Origin: AWTP1-9 sp035703165
GTDB lineage: Bacteria > Bacteroidota > Bacteroidia > Chitinophagales > Chitinophagaceae
Reading direction: 5' to 3'
Length of the DNA: 64,000 nt
Assembly: GCA_035703165.1 (NCBI GenBank)
Contig: DASSYR010000025.1
Location: 100,755 to 164,754, forward strand
The notes beneath the pieces are model-generated. The model was not told where the DNA came from and made no database searches. It saw only the letters and a program-made list of their open reading frames with translations. Of the stretch, positions 51,591-60,807 are shown one piece after another. The position numbers and the translations under genes are program-made. Within the stretch, counting starts at the first letter, position 1. The number at the start of each line of letters is the position of its first letter.

Positions 51591-52475
51591 TTATTTTAAT
51601 GGCATTACACCTGCCATCTCACCGATTACATTTACAATCTCTGTTCCAGTTGGCACCACAATTTTTGCATTCGCCTTTAATGCTTCTTCTACTGTTTCCA
51701 GCCGTTTTAATAATTGCGCATTTCCTTTAAAATATTTATCAGCTGCTTCATTTACTAATTTGATAGCCTCTGCCTCGCCCTCAGCAGTTAATATTTTTGA
51801 TTGTCTTATTCCTTCTGCTTCTTTAATCTTTGCCCGTTTTATGCCATCGGCTTCTGTTTCTTTAGCAGTGGCAAAGTCAATCGCTGCAATTTTTTCATTC
51901 TCTGCTTTTACTACTTTATTCATGGTTTCCTGTACATCCCTGGGCGGGTCAATCTGTTTTAGTTCTGTACGCACAATGGTTATGCCCCAACTTTTTGTTT
52001 CTTCAGACAGGGTGCGGTGAAACTCTGAATTGATTTTGTTTCGTTCACTGTTGGCAGACCTTAATGTAAGTGTGCCAATGATATTGCGCAGAGTGGTTCG
52101 GGCAAGACTTATGATTTGCAGTTTATAATCATTTACATGGTACTGGGAGTTCTTTACATTCTCTTCTTCTTCCAGTACTTTAAAATATACTACTGCATCC
52201 ACACTTGCATTAAGATTATCATTGGTAATAATTTCCTGGGATTCTGCATCCACCATTTGCTCCGTAATGTTTATCAGAAACATTCTGTCAATCACTGGTA
52301 TTATCCAGTGAAAGCCGGGCATGGCAAATTTTTTGTATTTACCAAGCCGTTCAATTAAGCCCCTTTGTGTGGGCCTTATTACTCTGATGCCACTGAAGAA
52401 AATAAGCAATAAAGCTATGATAATATAGGTTATTGCATTATTGAATTGCATTAATGTATTCATCTGTTCCTCCAC
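51591..52475 (-). CDS. SPFH/band-7 (stomatin/QmcA-type) membrane protein
   Basis: The 294-aa protein has one N-terminal transmembrane helix (residues about 12-26), then the SPFH domain: IRVIRPTQRGLIERLGKYKK, PGFHWIIPVIDRMFLINITE and QIDPPRDVQETMNKVVKAEN. A helical segment with EADGIKRAKIKEAEGIRQSK follows. Such proteins form oligomeric membrane microdomains and often regulate proteases. The gene starts 21 bp after ppsA and is the last complete gene of the six-gene stress operon. Confidence 0.93.
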   Translation of the reverse strand: MEEQMNTLMQFNNAITYIIIALLLIFFSGIRVIRPTQRGLIERLGKYKKFAMPGFHWIIPVIDRMFLINITEQMVDAESQEIITNDNLNASVDAVVYFKVLEEEENVKNSQYHVNDYKLQIISLARTTLRNIIGTLTLRSANSERNKINSEFHRTLSEETKSWGITIVRTELKQIDPPRDVQETMNKVVKAENEKIAAIDFATAKETEADGIKRAKIKEAEGIRQSKILTAEGEAEAIKLVNEAADKYFKGNAQLLKRLETVEEALKANAKIVVPTGTEIVNVIGEMAGVMPLK

Positions 52476-52496
52476 TTTTAGAATTGTTAACGAAAA

Positions 52497-54887
52497 TTAT
52501 TTTGCTACACTTATCGTCAGTTCTGCTTTAGAAATATTCTCAATTCCTTTGATCAATGCGTCGGGAGTAAAGGAAATAGAATCAATACCCTGCTCCACGA
52601 GGAATTGTGAAAACTCAGGAAAATCGCTGGGGGCCTGGCCACATAAGCCAATGGGAATACCTGCATTTTTTGCAGCAGTAATGGCCCGGGCAATCATGGT
52701 GGTTACCGCTTCGTTATTTTCATCAAACAAATGACTAACTATTTCAGAATCTCTATCAAGCCCCAATGTTAATTGTGTGAGGTCATTAGAGCCGATTGAA
52801 AAGCCATCAAACAATTCTGCAAATTTGTCTGCCAATATCACATTACTGGGTATTTCAATCATTACATACACTTCCAGTCCGTTTTCACCACGTTTTAGCC
52901 CGAATGACTCCATTGTTTGCAAAACCTGTTTTGCTTCCTTAAGAGTGCGACAAAACGGAATCATTATTTTCATATTGGTAAGCCCCATTTCGTTTCTAAC
53001 TCGTAATACAGCTTCGCATTCCAAGCCAAAGCCGGGTAAATAACGCTCATCATAATAGCGGGATGCGCCCCGGAATCCAATCATTGGATTTTCTTCTTTG
53101 GGTTCATAGAATTGACCACCAATCAGCGAGGCATACTCATTGGTTTTAAAATCACTCATCCGCAGAATTACTTCATTGGGGTAAAAAGCCGCCGCCACTT
53201 TTGCTACAGCCTCTGCAAGTTGATGTACGAAATAGTCTTTTTTATTTGTATAACCCGATGTTATTTGCGCAATATTATTTTTTACCGTTCCTTCCTTTAA
53301 TTGGTCATATAGTACCAATGCCATCGGATGAATAAGAATGCTGTTATTGATGATAAACTCCATACGCAGTAGGCCCACACCTTTTGCAGGATAATGTGAA
53401 AGCTCAAATGCTCTGTCGGGGTCTGCCAGTATAAACAATGGAGTTGTTTCTGTTTTTGGGACTTTTGATAAATCAGTTGTCGTTACTTCAAATGGTACAT
53501 TACCATCGAGTACATGACCTTCATCGCCTTCAGTATTGGCAACTGTTATCATTTGCCCGTCGGTTATTACTTGTGTGGCATTGCCCGTGCCTACAATTGC
53601 TGCGATACCCAATTCACGGGCTACAATGGAAGCATGGCTGGTACGACCGCCTTTATTGGTAACAATGCTTACGGCTTTTCGCAGCAATGAATTCCAGTCG
53701 GGATTGGTGATGTCAGCTACAAGGATATCTCCTTCCTGTAATTTGTGTGCTTCGCTGAGTGAATGAATGATGCATGCCCGGCCGCTGATAATTTTTTTCC
53801 CTACCGCTTTTCCCTTGCAAAGGATCTTCCCTTTTTCTTTTAATTTATAGGTGTAAACTTTTCCATGCTCTTTTTGTGAATGAACTGTTTCGGGCCTGGC
53901 TTGAACAATAAAAATTTTGCCTGTTATTCCGTCTTTGGCCCATTCAATATCCATGGCCATTCCATAGTGCTTTTCTATTTCATAACTCCACCTGGCAAGT
54001 TGCAGCGCCTCCACATCAGTTAAAATCCAGGCTATACGTTTGTGTAAGGGCGTATCTATGTTCTTTACCGGTCTCCTTGATGCTCCTGTTTCATCATAAA
54101 CCATTGTATGTTCTTTCCCGCCTTTTTTCCTGGCGATGATGGCATTTTTATTTTGCTCCAGTGTTGGTTTGAATACCCAAAACTCATCGGGGTTTACAGC
54201 GCCTTGCACCACATTTTCGCCTAAGCCCCAGGCTCCGGTAATATAAATGGCATTTATAAATCCGCTTTCAGGATCAATGGTAAAAATCACACCGGCACAA
54301 GCTTCATCGGAACGAACCATGTACTGTACACCCACGCTTAAACCCACTTGCATGTGTTCAAAGCCATTATCAATACGATATTTAACAGCCCGGTCATTAA
54401 ACAACGATACATAACATTTGTGAACAGCTTTTAACAGGTTTTCATCTCCTGTTATATTGAGAAAAGAATCATGTTGCCCTGCAAAGCTAGCCGTTGGTAA
54501 ATCCTCGGCTGTGGCACTGCTGCGAACAGCCACGGATACACTATTTCCGTTGCCGGATAATTTTCTGTAAGCGGCGATAATTTCTTCTTTCAGTTTTTCG
54601 GGCAGTGTTGCACTGGCTACAAGGGTCCTGCACTGTAATGCAACTTTTGGGAGATTGTGTAGTGATTTATGGTCAATCGTTTTTAGTAATTGCCTGAGGG
54701 CTTCGGTAAGTTTATTGGCAGAAAGAAAATCATAGTAGCCATCCACGGTAACGGCAAATCCATCAGGCACTTCAATACCCAGGGGACGCAGCTTATTAAA
54801 CATTTCGCCTAGTGATGCGTTCTTACCGCCTACCTGTGGCAGATGGATAAGATTTATCATAGCAAAGGGAAGGGTATATTCGTTCAT
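52497..54887 (-). CDS. ppsA: Phosphoenolpyruvate synthase
   Basis: This enzyme makes PEP, AMP and phosphate from pyruvate and ATP, the first step of gluconeogenesis. The 796-aa protein has the N-terminal ATP-binding part (VGGKNASLGEMFNKL, VAVRSSATAEDLPTASFAGQ), the swivelling histidine domain GGRTSHASIVARELGIAAIV with the phospho-histidine, and the C-terminal PEP-binding barrel (SNDLTQLTLGLDRDS, GLCGQAPSDFPEF). It is fifth in a minus-strand operon that also encodes universal stress proteins. PEP synthase next to USP genes is typical of anaerobic or dormancy islands in other phyla. Confidence 0.96.
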   Translation of the reverse strand: MNEYTLPFAMINLIHLPQVGGKNASLGEMFNKLRPLGIEVPDGFAVTVDGYYDFLSANKLTEALRQLLKTIDHKSLHNLPKVALQCRTLVASATLPEKLKEEIIAAYRKLSGNGNSVSVAVRSSATAEDLPTASFAGQHDSFLNITGDENLLKAVHKCYVSLFNDRAVKYRIDNGFEHMQVGLSVGVQYMVRSDEACAGVIFTIDPESGFINAIYITGAWGLGENVVQGAVNPDEFWVFKPTLEQNKNAIIARKKGGKEHTMVYDETGASRRPVKNIDTPLHKRIAWILTDVEALQLARWSYEIEKHYGMAMDIEWAKDGITGKIFIVQARPETVHSQKEHGKVYTYKLKEKGKILCKGKAVGKKIISGRACIIHSLSEAHKLQEGDILVADITNPDWNSLLRKAVSIVTNKGGRTSHASIVARELGIAAIVGTGNATQVITDGQMITVANTEGDEGHVLDGNVPFEVTTTDLSKVPKTETTPLFILADPDRAFELSHYPAKGVGLLRMEFIINNSILIHPMALVLYDQLKEGTVKNNIAQITSGYTNKKDYFVHQLAEAVAKVAAAFYPNEVILRMSDFKTNEYASLIGGQFYEPKEENPMIGFRGASRYYDERYLPGFGLECEAVLRVRNEMGLTNMKIMIPFCRTLKEAKQVLQTMESFGLKRGENGLEVYVMIEIPSNVILADKFAELFDGFSIGSNDLTQLTLGLDRDSEIVSHLFDENNEAVTTMIARAITAAKNAGIPIGLCGQAPSDFPEFSQFLVEQGIDSISFTPDALIKGIENISKAELTISVAK

Positions 54888-54917
54888 AGTACTCGTTTTT
54901 TGATTCGTTAAATGGGT

Positions 54918-55761
54918 TCATTTTTCTTCCGGTAGTATCAGCAATGGTTTTGTTGTTGCATAAGCCATATTTTGGATGAAACTTTGAAAAAAGAACTTTT
55001 CCAGGAAACTTTTTTTGTCGTATCATTGTCATGATATCATATGGGAGTGTTTTGTACAGTGTTTCCATTGTTTCAGCAACGGAAGGAATGCCCAGCAAAT
55101 GGAAATTCAGATTTGGCTGACTAAATTCCTGTTGCAGGGAAAAGGCATATGTGCCGAAGTCATTTCTTTCTTTTTCCTTCCTCGTATCCGGCATGTAAGC
55201 ATTCGTTAAGTGCAGTGCCGTTACATTTACATCGTAGAGTTTTGTCATTGCATTCACAAGGGTCATCACCTGTTTATCGGATGGTTGATAATTGCTGGCG
55301 TAGACAAATTGTTTCATTTTTTCTATTTTATATTTTTCTGGCACCAGCAATACCGGTAAATCTGATTTTTCTATACGTGCTGCTACGGAACCAACGATTA
55401 TTTTCTTTAATCTGTTTGTGCGCTGTGTTCCCATTACTATCAGGTCAATATGGTTTTGCAGAGCAAAACCAAGAATATTATCAATAAGCGGCGTTCGGCC
55501 AACTATGGTAGATACAGGCACTTCAGTTGAATCGTCGGTTACTTTCTTTTTTAACCGTTGCAACCGTTTTATTACGTTCGTTTCAGTTTGTGTATTAAAC
55601 ATCTTCCGTTTGCCAGTAGTTTCTATAAAAACGCTTTCCACCGGGGCATAAACATGATAAAGAATAATTGTGCCTCTTGCTTTTGCAGCGATATTCAATG
55701 CAAAACGAAAAGCTTTTTCAGCAGTTAGTGAAAAATCGTTAGACACTAATATTCGTTTCAT
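54918..55761 (-). CDS. Universal stress protein with a homopolymer frameshift
   Basis: The tandem UspA-type protein starts MKRILVSNDFSLTAEKAFRF. The first domain has the ATP-binding GTQRTNRLKKIIVGSVAARI, and the second continues through PSVAETMETLYKTLPYDIMT. In the sequence as given, the frame runs on to 54823 with an unrelated tail overlapping ppsA. Skipping one base of the seven-T run at 55010-55016 gives SFLEKFFF, then AYATTKPLLILPEEK and a TGA at 54918, the normal USP ending and 30 bp before ppsA. I therefore annotate the end at 54918. The indel is a real mutation or a sequencing error. Confidence 0.85.
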
Positions 55762-55788
55762 GCTGTTTGTTTTTATCTGTGCCTCTTT

Positions 55789-56640
55789 TTATTTAGCCGG
55801 TATAGCTAGTAGAGGAATAGTGGTATGATAGCTCATTTTTTTTGTTTTACTAGGTTTGAAGATTCTGTTCCAAAGGCCGTCTTCTTTCTGGTACGTGATC
55901 ATCACCAGTATATCTGTTTCCTGTTTATTCATGTATTTATGAAGTGTTTCTTCAAACTCAGTGCCATAGAGGTGGGTAGCTGTTAGAGTTTCTTCTTTAT
56001 ACTGCTCTTTCAGCATTTTTTCATATTGTGGTATTTTGCGGGTGTGCTCCAAAAAAGTAACGGCCTTATCATCCTCCTCATCTGTAAAAACAGCTACCTG
56101 TACCTGTGCCATGTATAAGTCTGCCAGCTCAAATACATAATCAAGTATGGCAGGTTCTTTTTCAAAATGATTTGTTGCAATTAAAAACTTCTCCGGTTTT
56201 TTCCAGGAATATTCATATGGAATGGCCATAACAGGTATATAAGTGCTGCCGATAATAGAAGCAGTTTTGCTGCCCCAGATTTTTTCTTTTAAACCGCTTG
56301 CGCCCAAAGTACCCATAACAATGAGGTCGGCGTTATTGTTAACGGCAGCCTCTGCCACAACATCTTTCACGGTGCCCTTTACCAGTTCCGTTGTAACTTT
56401 TACTTCTTCTGCTTCTTCAATATTTTTTTTTAGGTCCTGTAGTTTTTGCCTCATGTCATCCAGTAAGGATTGATTGAATTCTTTATTTATTCCCATATAG
56501 TCAGTATAAATATTCCCTTTTACCTCAAAAGCATGAAGGAGTATAATTTCCGCCGGGAGCATTTTTGCAGAATGTACAGCGAAGTCAACCGCATTATTGG
56601 CGCAGGTTGAAAAATCAGTTGGCACTAAAATCTTTCTCAT
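55789..56640 (-). CDS. Universal stress protein (tandem UspA domains)
   Basis: The 283-aa protein has two UspA folds. It starts MRKILVPTDFSTCANNAVDF, and the first domain ends with the nucleotide-binding pattern MGTLGASGLKEKIWGSKTAS followed by VPVMAIPYEYS. The second domain ends TKKMSYHTTIPLLAIPAK. Universal stress proteins bind ATP or AMP and support survival in starvation or hypoxia. It lies 28 bp after the site-2 protease gene and 27 bp before the next USP gene. It is closest to the USP at 59420, which shares the KMxxHxxIPxLAIPAK ending. Confidence 0.95.
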   Translation of the reverse strand: MRKILVPTDFSTCANNAVDFAVHSAKMLPAEIILLHAFEVKGNIYTDYMGINKEFNQSLLDDMRQKLQDLKKNIEEAEEVKVTTELVKGTVKDVVAEAAVNNNADLIVMGTLGASGLKEKIWGSKTASIIGSTYIPVMAIPYEYSWKKPEKFLIATNHFEKEPAILDYVFELADLYMAQVQVAVFTDEEDDKAVTFLEHTRKIPQYEKMLKEQYKEETLTATHLYGTEFEETLHKYMNKQETDILVMITYQKEDGLWNRIFKPSKTKKMSYHTTIPLLAIPAK

Positions 56641-56668
56641 GTTAATAATTTTTTTTAAAATTTATTGG

Positions 56669-57790
56669 CTAAATTTTTTTAATTAATGCTTTCATCCGCT
56701 CATGCTCCACTGGCTTAAGTTGGTGTAGCAGCATATATTCCAGTATGCAGAGTAGGCTCACAACTCCCACAAAGATGTTATCCTTCATTACAGGAAAGTT
56801 GTGTTGAGGATTGGCAATCATTTCTTTAAAACCAACTTGCACATCGTCTTCGGCATTGAAATAGATCAGGTTCTCTTTCATCAATTCTTTCACCACCAGG
56901 TTGTAATTCTTTTCCGCTACTTCATTAATGATATGCATTCGGTGAATGGTACCAATGGGCTTGCCACTTTCCATTATCAGAAAGTGTTTGGAGTGATTGG
57001 TCATTAGCACCGCCATTGCCTGCTGTACGGAAATGTGCGCCTCAAGGCTATGATAATCATTCACCATTACTTCGCCAAATGTTAACCCTTGAACAAGTGA
57101 TCGGAGATACAACATATATTCTTCCGTTTGCACAGCACCATAAATCAGCAGAGTAATAACCAGTAAAAGGAGGTTTGCATAAAAAATACCGGTGATAAGA
57201 AATGTAATGGCTAATACTTTACCGGTAAAAACTACGAGAGTAGTGGCCCTGAAATAATTCATCCTTAAACCGAGTAATGACCGTAGCACACGGCCCCCGT
57301 CCAGTGGAAAAGAGGGAATAAAATTTACTGCAAAAAGGCCTAGATTTACCAGATGGAGTTTATACAGAAAATTATTTTCGTGAATTACATCAAAATGGTG
57401 TACCACATTCCAAATGGGTTCATGCTCCTGAATAAAGGGTAATAACACGCCTGCAATAACAAGATTAGCAGCAGGACCCGCCATACTGATCAATATTTCC
57501 TCTTTTGTGTTTTTGGGCAACCGTCCATAGTAGGAAATTCCACCAACAGGCAGTAATGTCATTTCGTCTGTTTCAATATTAAAGCTCTTTGCTACCAGCA
57601 TGTGTGCCATTTCATGAATAGTCACACTCAGAAATACCAATGCAATAAACACCAGTGACCAGATTATTTTTTCAAATACAAGGCCAGTTACGGCATTAGC
57701 GCCGATAACCCATGCTAAAAGGATTAAAAATGTCCAATGCATGTTTATTGGTATTCCTTTAATGCTGATTAATTTTATGCTTCGTTTCAT
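56669..57790 (-). CDS. Site-2 protease family protein (M50) with CBS domains
   Basis: The 373-aa protein is a SpoIVFB-like intramembrane zinc protease. The zinc motif HEMAH is at residues 59-63 in transmembrane helix 2, and the third ligand is in FPLDGGRVLRSLLGL. Six hydrophobic segments fill residues 15-220. Two CBS repeats follow: GEVMVNDYHSLEAHISVQQA, and VKELMKENLIYFNAEDDVQV with NFPVMKDNIFVGVVS. CBS domains sense adenine nucleotides, so cleavage may depend on energy charge. It sits 20 bp after the baeRF-like gene. The substrate could be a membrane-bound regulator, but none is evident. Confidence 0.92.
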   Translation of the reverse strand: MKRSIKLISIKGIPINMHWTFLILLAWVIGANAVTGLVFEKIIWSLVFIALVFLSVTIHEMAHMLVAKSFNIETDEMTLLPVGGISYYGRLPKNTKEEILISMAGPAANLVIAGVLLPFIQEHEPIWNVVHHFDVIHENNFLYKLHLVNLGLFAVNFIPSFPLDGGRVLRSLLGLRMNYFRATTLVVFTGKVLAITFLITGIFYANLLLLVITLLIYGAVQTEEYMLYLRSLVQGLTFGEVMVNDYHSLEAHISVQQAMAVLMTNHSKHFLIMESGKPIGTIHRMHIINEVAEKNYNLVVKELMKENLIYFNAEDDVQVGFKEMIANPQHNFPVMKDNIFVGVVSLLCILEYMLLHQLKPVEHERMKALIKKI

Positions 57791-57810
57791 TTTTCTTATT
57801 CAAAATCATT

Positions 57811-58974
57811 TCAGAAAAATTCTCCGCTGCTGTTGTTGTCGGCCAATTCATTTCGCATTTGAATACCAGTAGCATGAGAATAGGATTTATGCAGCAGGGC
57901 TATGCCACCCAAACCCTTCAACAAGCCTGTTTCAGTAAACTCGATCTGGTTACCCCTCATGAGAAAACGTTCAATCTGATGGATAAGGTCTTCTGCTATA
58001 TAAAAAATGCCATTTACACTTACCGGCTTCTGCAATTGTTTTTTTAGTTTTTTGTCGAGCAGCAATACTCCATCAGCCCCTTTCTGCAAGGCCCGTAAAA
58101 CGCACTCGGCATTTGAGATAATATTACCGGCCTGCTGGGCAATTAATACTTTGCTTTGAAGAAATGTAGACCGCCAGTAACCCCAATTACTGGTTATTTC
58201 CTTTATAAGGGATTGAATAATTTCTTTGTCGTTGGGCGCAGCATCCCACAGAAGTGGATGGAATGTTTTTGCAAACCATACCTTGGTGCAAAACAACTCC
58301 ACTAGGTTGGGGCAACCGGTTACAAAAACAGGTTTTTCATTTTTACCGTTCAACAGGTTTATTATACGAATTACATTATTATACAGCACATTAACAGTTT
58401 CATTGTTGAATGTTTCATATACTTGTCCCAATCGATTATTTGAAAACTCATACAGGCTGGCATTGGCTTTATCTAAAACCAAGTAATAAAAATCAATCTC
58501 CTGCTGTATATTTGATGCCAGTTCTAGTACACTGATACTTTTGCTGAAAAAAACTACTGGTCTTACAGGAAAGTTTAGGTAAATGAGTTTTTCGTTTTCG
58601 GGAGTGATTACTATTGCCAGACTTTTTCGGTGAGTATTCATATTTAGCTGGTTGTATAAATTCCTTAGCCGGATCAATAGTTTGTTGATACATTCCTCGC
58701 AATAAATATCCTTCATTTGCTGATTTACCCTTTTTAGTGAATCATTCCAGACCTCTTCTATCTTTTTATCATCGCGTAAAGAAGGTTGAAAAGGAATAAC
58801 CAAACCCATTGAGGAAAATTCGAGACGCCGCTTTAAAGCCCTTTTCTTTTTTGCTGTATTCTTTTTACTTACCGGCAAGTCAACTCCATAAACAGGAGAT
58901 GTTAATCCAAGGTGGTGAGATGCATCATTGTAAACAACTGGCAGTATATTGTTATTTATTTCCAAAGCAAGCAT
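57811..58974 (-). CDS. Release-factor-like protein (baeRF family candidate)
   Basis: The 387-aa protein resembles bacterial homologues of archaeal/eukaryotic eRF1. A central domain has YYLVLDKANASLYEFSNNRL and KPVFVTGCPNLVELF. The C-terminal L7Ae-like part holds GADGVLLLDKKLKKQLQKPV, DLIHQIERFLMRGNQIEFTE and GLLKGLGGIALL, as in eRF1 domain 3. No GGQ motif is present. Some baeRF proteins are now linked to ribosome hibernation, which would fit the stress context. It is the first gene of the six-gene minus-strand operon and has a 30-bp palindrome 28 bp upstream. The family call is from pattern reading and needs a profile search. Confidence 0.65.
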   Translation of the reverse strand: MLALEINNNILPVVYNDASHHLGLTSPVYGVDLPVSKKNTAKKKRALKRRLEFSSMGLVIPFQPSLRDDKKIEEVWNDSLKRVNQQMKDIYCEECINKLLIRLRNLYNQLNMNTHRKSLAIVITPENEKLIYLNFPVRPVVFFSKSISVLELASNIQQEIDFYYLVLDKANASLYEFSNNRLGQVYETFNNETVNVLYNNVIRIINLLNGKNEKPVFVTGCPNLVELFCTKVWFAKTFHPLLWDAAPNDKEIIQSLIKEITSNWGYWRSTFLQSKVLIAQQAGNIISNAECVLRALQKGADGVLLLDKKLKKQLQKPVSVNGIFYIAEDLIHQIERFLMRGNQIEFTETGLLKGLGGIALLHKSYSHATGIQMRNELADNNSSGEFF

Positions 58975-59002
58975 CGCAAACCGTTTTAAAGATTAACAAT
59001 GG

Positions 59003-59032
59003 TCATTATTTATTGCGTGTAATAAATAATGA
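59003..59032. promoter_or_regulatory. 30-bp palindrome upstream of the stress operon
   Basis: Perfect 12-bp arms TCATTATTTATT and AATAAATAATGA with spacer GCGTGT lie 28 bp before the first ATG of the operon. The position suits an operator near the transcription start. The left arm is preceded by GG, giving the GGTCATTA half-site seen elsewhere in the island. Confidence 0.6.
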
Positions 59033-59303
59033 TGTGTTTAGTTACTTCATCATCATTTTGTTTTCACAAAAAGAACGGTGGCTTTCCTTTTTCCGTAGCA
59101 ATCAAAAAAGAAGCGTAATCCGGCGGATGGTATTCATAGATGAATAGTCATCGTTATATAATATATAAGCAGTTCATCCATCAGGAGAGGCTTAGGTACA
59201 TACTCACCTTGATATGTCAATTCGGGATCTTACTGTCTGTTTTCCCTTATGTCACACCATTTGTTTTAATTGTTATAAATTACATTTTATAATACTCTAA
59301 TTC

Positions 59304-59326
59304 AATGACCCTGATTAAGGGTCATT
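59304..59326. promoter_or_regulatory. AATGACCCT palindrome
   Basis: Perfect 9-bp arms AATGACCCT and AGGGTCATT with spacer GATTA lie in the 445-bp gap between the stress operon and the third USP gene. It could be an operator about 330 bp upstream of the operon, or a weak terminator for the USP gene. The rest of the gap (59033-59419) shows no gene. Confidence 0.5.
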
Positions 59327-59419
59327 ATGATAGCCATCATTATAAAATACAGCCTGGCAAAAGTTTCAATGGATAAGAAAAACTGCGCATCAAAATGCTA
59401 CAACGAGTAAAAAGGAATG

Positions 59420-60268
59420 CTATTTAGCAGGTATGGCCAGTACTGGAATTTTGGAATGAAATGCCATTTTCTTTGTTACACTTTTTTTCATCAGGTTTTC
59501 CCAAAAGCTCTTCGGATAGGTAATCATAGCCACAATGTCCACTTCATTCTTTATATTATAATCTTCAATTGTTTCTTCAAACTTTTTATCCCACAGTAGT
59601 TCTCCGGTTAAATGTACGTCAGGATACATTTTTTTGAGAAAACCTATATATTCATTTAGTTGCTTATGGTTATAGATGTAATAATTTGTTGTGCTTGCAT
59701 TCATATCCACAAAAACAACTACATGAATTACGGCGTTAAAAAGGCTGGCCAATTCAAAAATTTTTTCAAGCATTTTACTGTCTTCTTCATACCGGTTGGT
59801 GGCAAATACGATAGCATCAGGTTTTTCCATCAGGTATTCAGAAGGCACGGCCAATATGGATATTTTTGTGCGGCCAATAATGCTGCCGGTAACACTTCCC
59901 AAAAATACTTCCTTCAGGCCACTGGCGCCCTGCGTACCCATTATAATTATATCGGCTTGCAGGTTTTCAGCATAATCCAGGATAGATGTTGTAACAGTTC
60001 CTTTTGCCAATTCTGTTTCAATAGCAAGGTTCGGATTCGCATCAGCAAGTCTATCTTTAAGAGATTTTAGCTCAGTCAATCTTGCTTTGGTGACTTCATC
60101 CTGTAGCTTTTCATGCAAAAAAAAGGGCTCCAAAATCCTGTCAATAACAGATTCTAATACATGAAGCAGATAAATAACCGCTCCTGTGCGTTGGGCAATT
60201 TTTCCGGCATAGGTAACAGCCTTCATAGCATTATCGGAAAAATCAGTCGGAACAAGAATCTTTTTCAT
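59420..60268 (-). CDS. Universal stress protein (tandem UspA domains), third copy
   Basis: The 282-aa protein starts MKKILVPTDFSDNAMKAVTY. It has the nucleotide-binding pattern MGTQGASGLKEVFLGSVTGS followed by ISILAVPSEYL, and ends TKKMAFHSKIPVLAIPAK. It is a paralogue of the protein at 55789. It is transcribed alone, with a 29-bp palindrome 128 bp upstream. Three USPs in 7 kb point to a starvation or low-oxygen response. Confidence 0.94.
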   Translation of the reverse strand: MKKILVPTDFSDNAMKAVTYAGKIAQRTGAVIYLLHVLESVIDRILEPFFLHEKLQDEVTKARLTELKSLKDRLADANPNLAIETELAKGTVTTSILDYAENLQADIIIMGTQGASGLKEVFLGSVTGSIIGRTKISILAVPSEYLMEKPDAIVFATNRYEEDSKMLEKIFELASLFNAVIHVVVFVDMNASTTNYYIYNHKQLNEYIGFLKKMYPDVHLTGELLWDKKFEETIEDYNIKNEVDIVAMITYPKSFWENLMKKSVTKKMAFHSKIPVLAIPAK

Positions 60269-60395
60269 CTTTTTCTTTTGTGTAAATTGTAAACCATAAA
60301 AGCAGTTGGTTCATCCTGGTGCATTAATCATAAATCTTCATAATATCATCAATTAATAGTTAACATACTAAGTGTTCTGGAAAAGTAATTGCATC

Positions 60396-60424
60396 TGTAT
60401 AACGGAAAATAATACCGTTATACA
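60396..60424. promoter_or_regulatory. TGTATAACGG palindrome upstream of the third USP gene
   Basis: Perfect 10-bp arms TGTATAACGG and CCGTTATACA with a 9-base A/T spacer lie 128 bp before the ATG. It may be a regulator site. The rest of the 539-bp gap to the YitT gene (60269-60807) holds one GGTCATTA half-site at 60646 and no gene. Confidence 0.5.
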
Positions 60425-60807
60425 CCTTTTGTAAGATAGTCTCCCCCAAAATTCGCAGAAATGATTCGTATCACTCTATTTATTGATAGTTGTCGGTGAA
60501 TCTATTTGAAAAAAATGTTTACAATTTCAGTCTGACATACAATCTATAAAGGTTTTAAGCCACTTTGCTTTTCATATTTCCCTGTTTTTTTGGAAAACCA
60601 TCACTGGAAGCAATTGAACATTTGATGTATTACCCATTCATTAAAGGTCATTAAGCAGAAATTAAAAAAGAATGAAGAAAGAATTTCCTCTTTTAAAAGG
60701 GAACAGGATCATTTGCCATAAGCAATCGCAATGAGAGCTAAAGGCACATTTTCTGCATGTAGGGCTTAGTCGCTTTGATTCTTACATGATTGATTAAGCC
60801 CGAAATA

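Noticed and set aside
54823..54917. C-terminal extension of the universal stress protein overlapping ppsA
   Set aside because: The extension is unlike any USP ending, while a one-base shift restores the conserved ending with a stop at 54918.
60425..60807. Small gene in the gap before the YitT gene
   Set aside because: No frame with a plausible start, length and composition was found on either strand.
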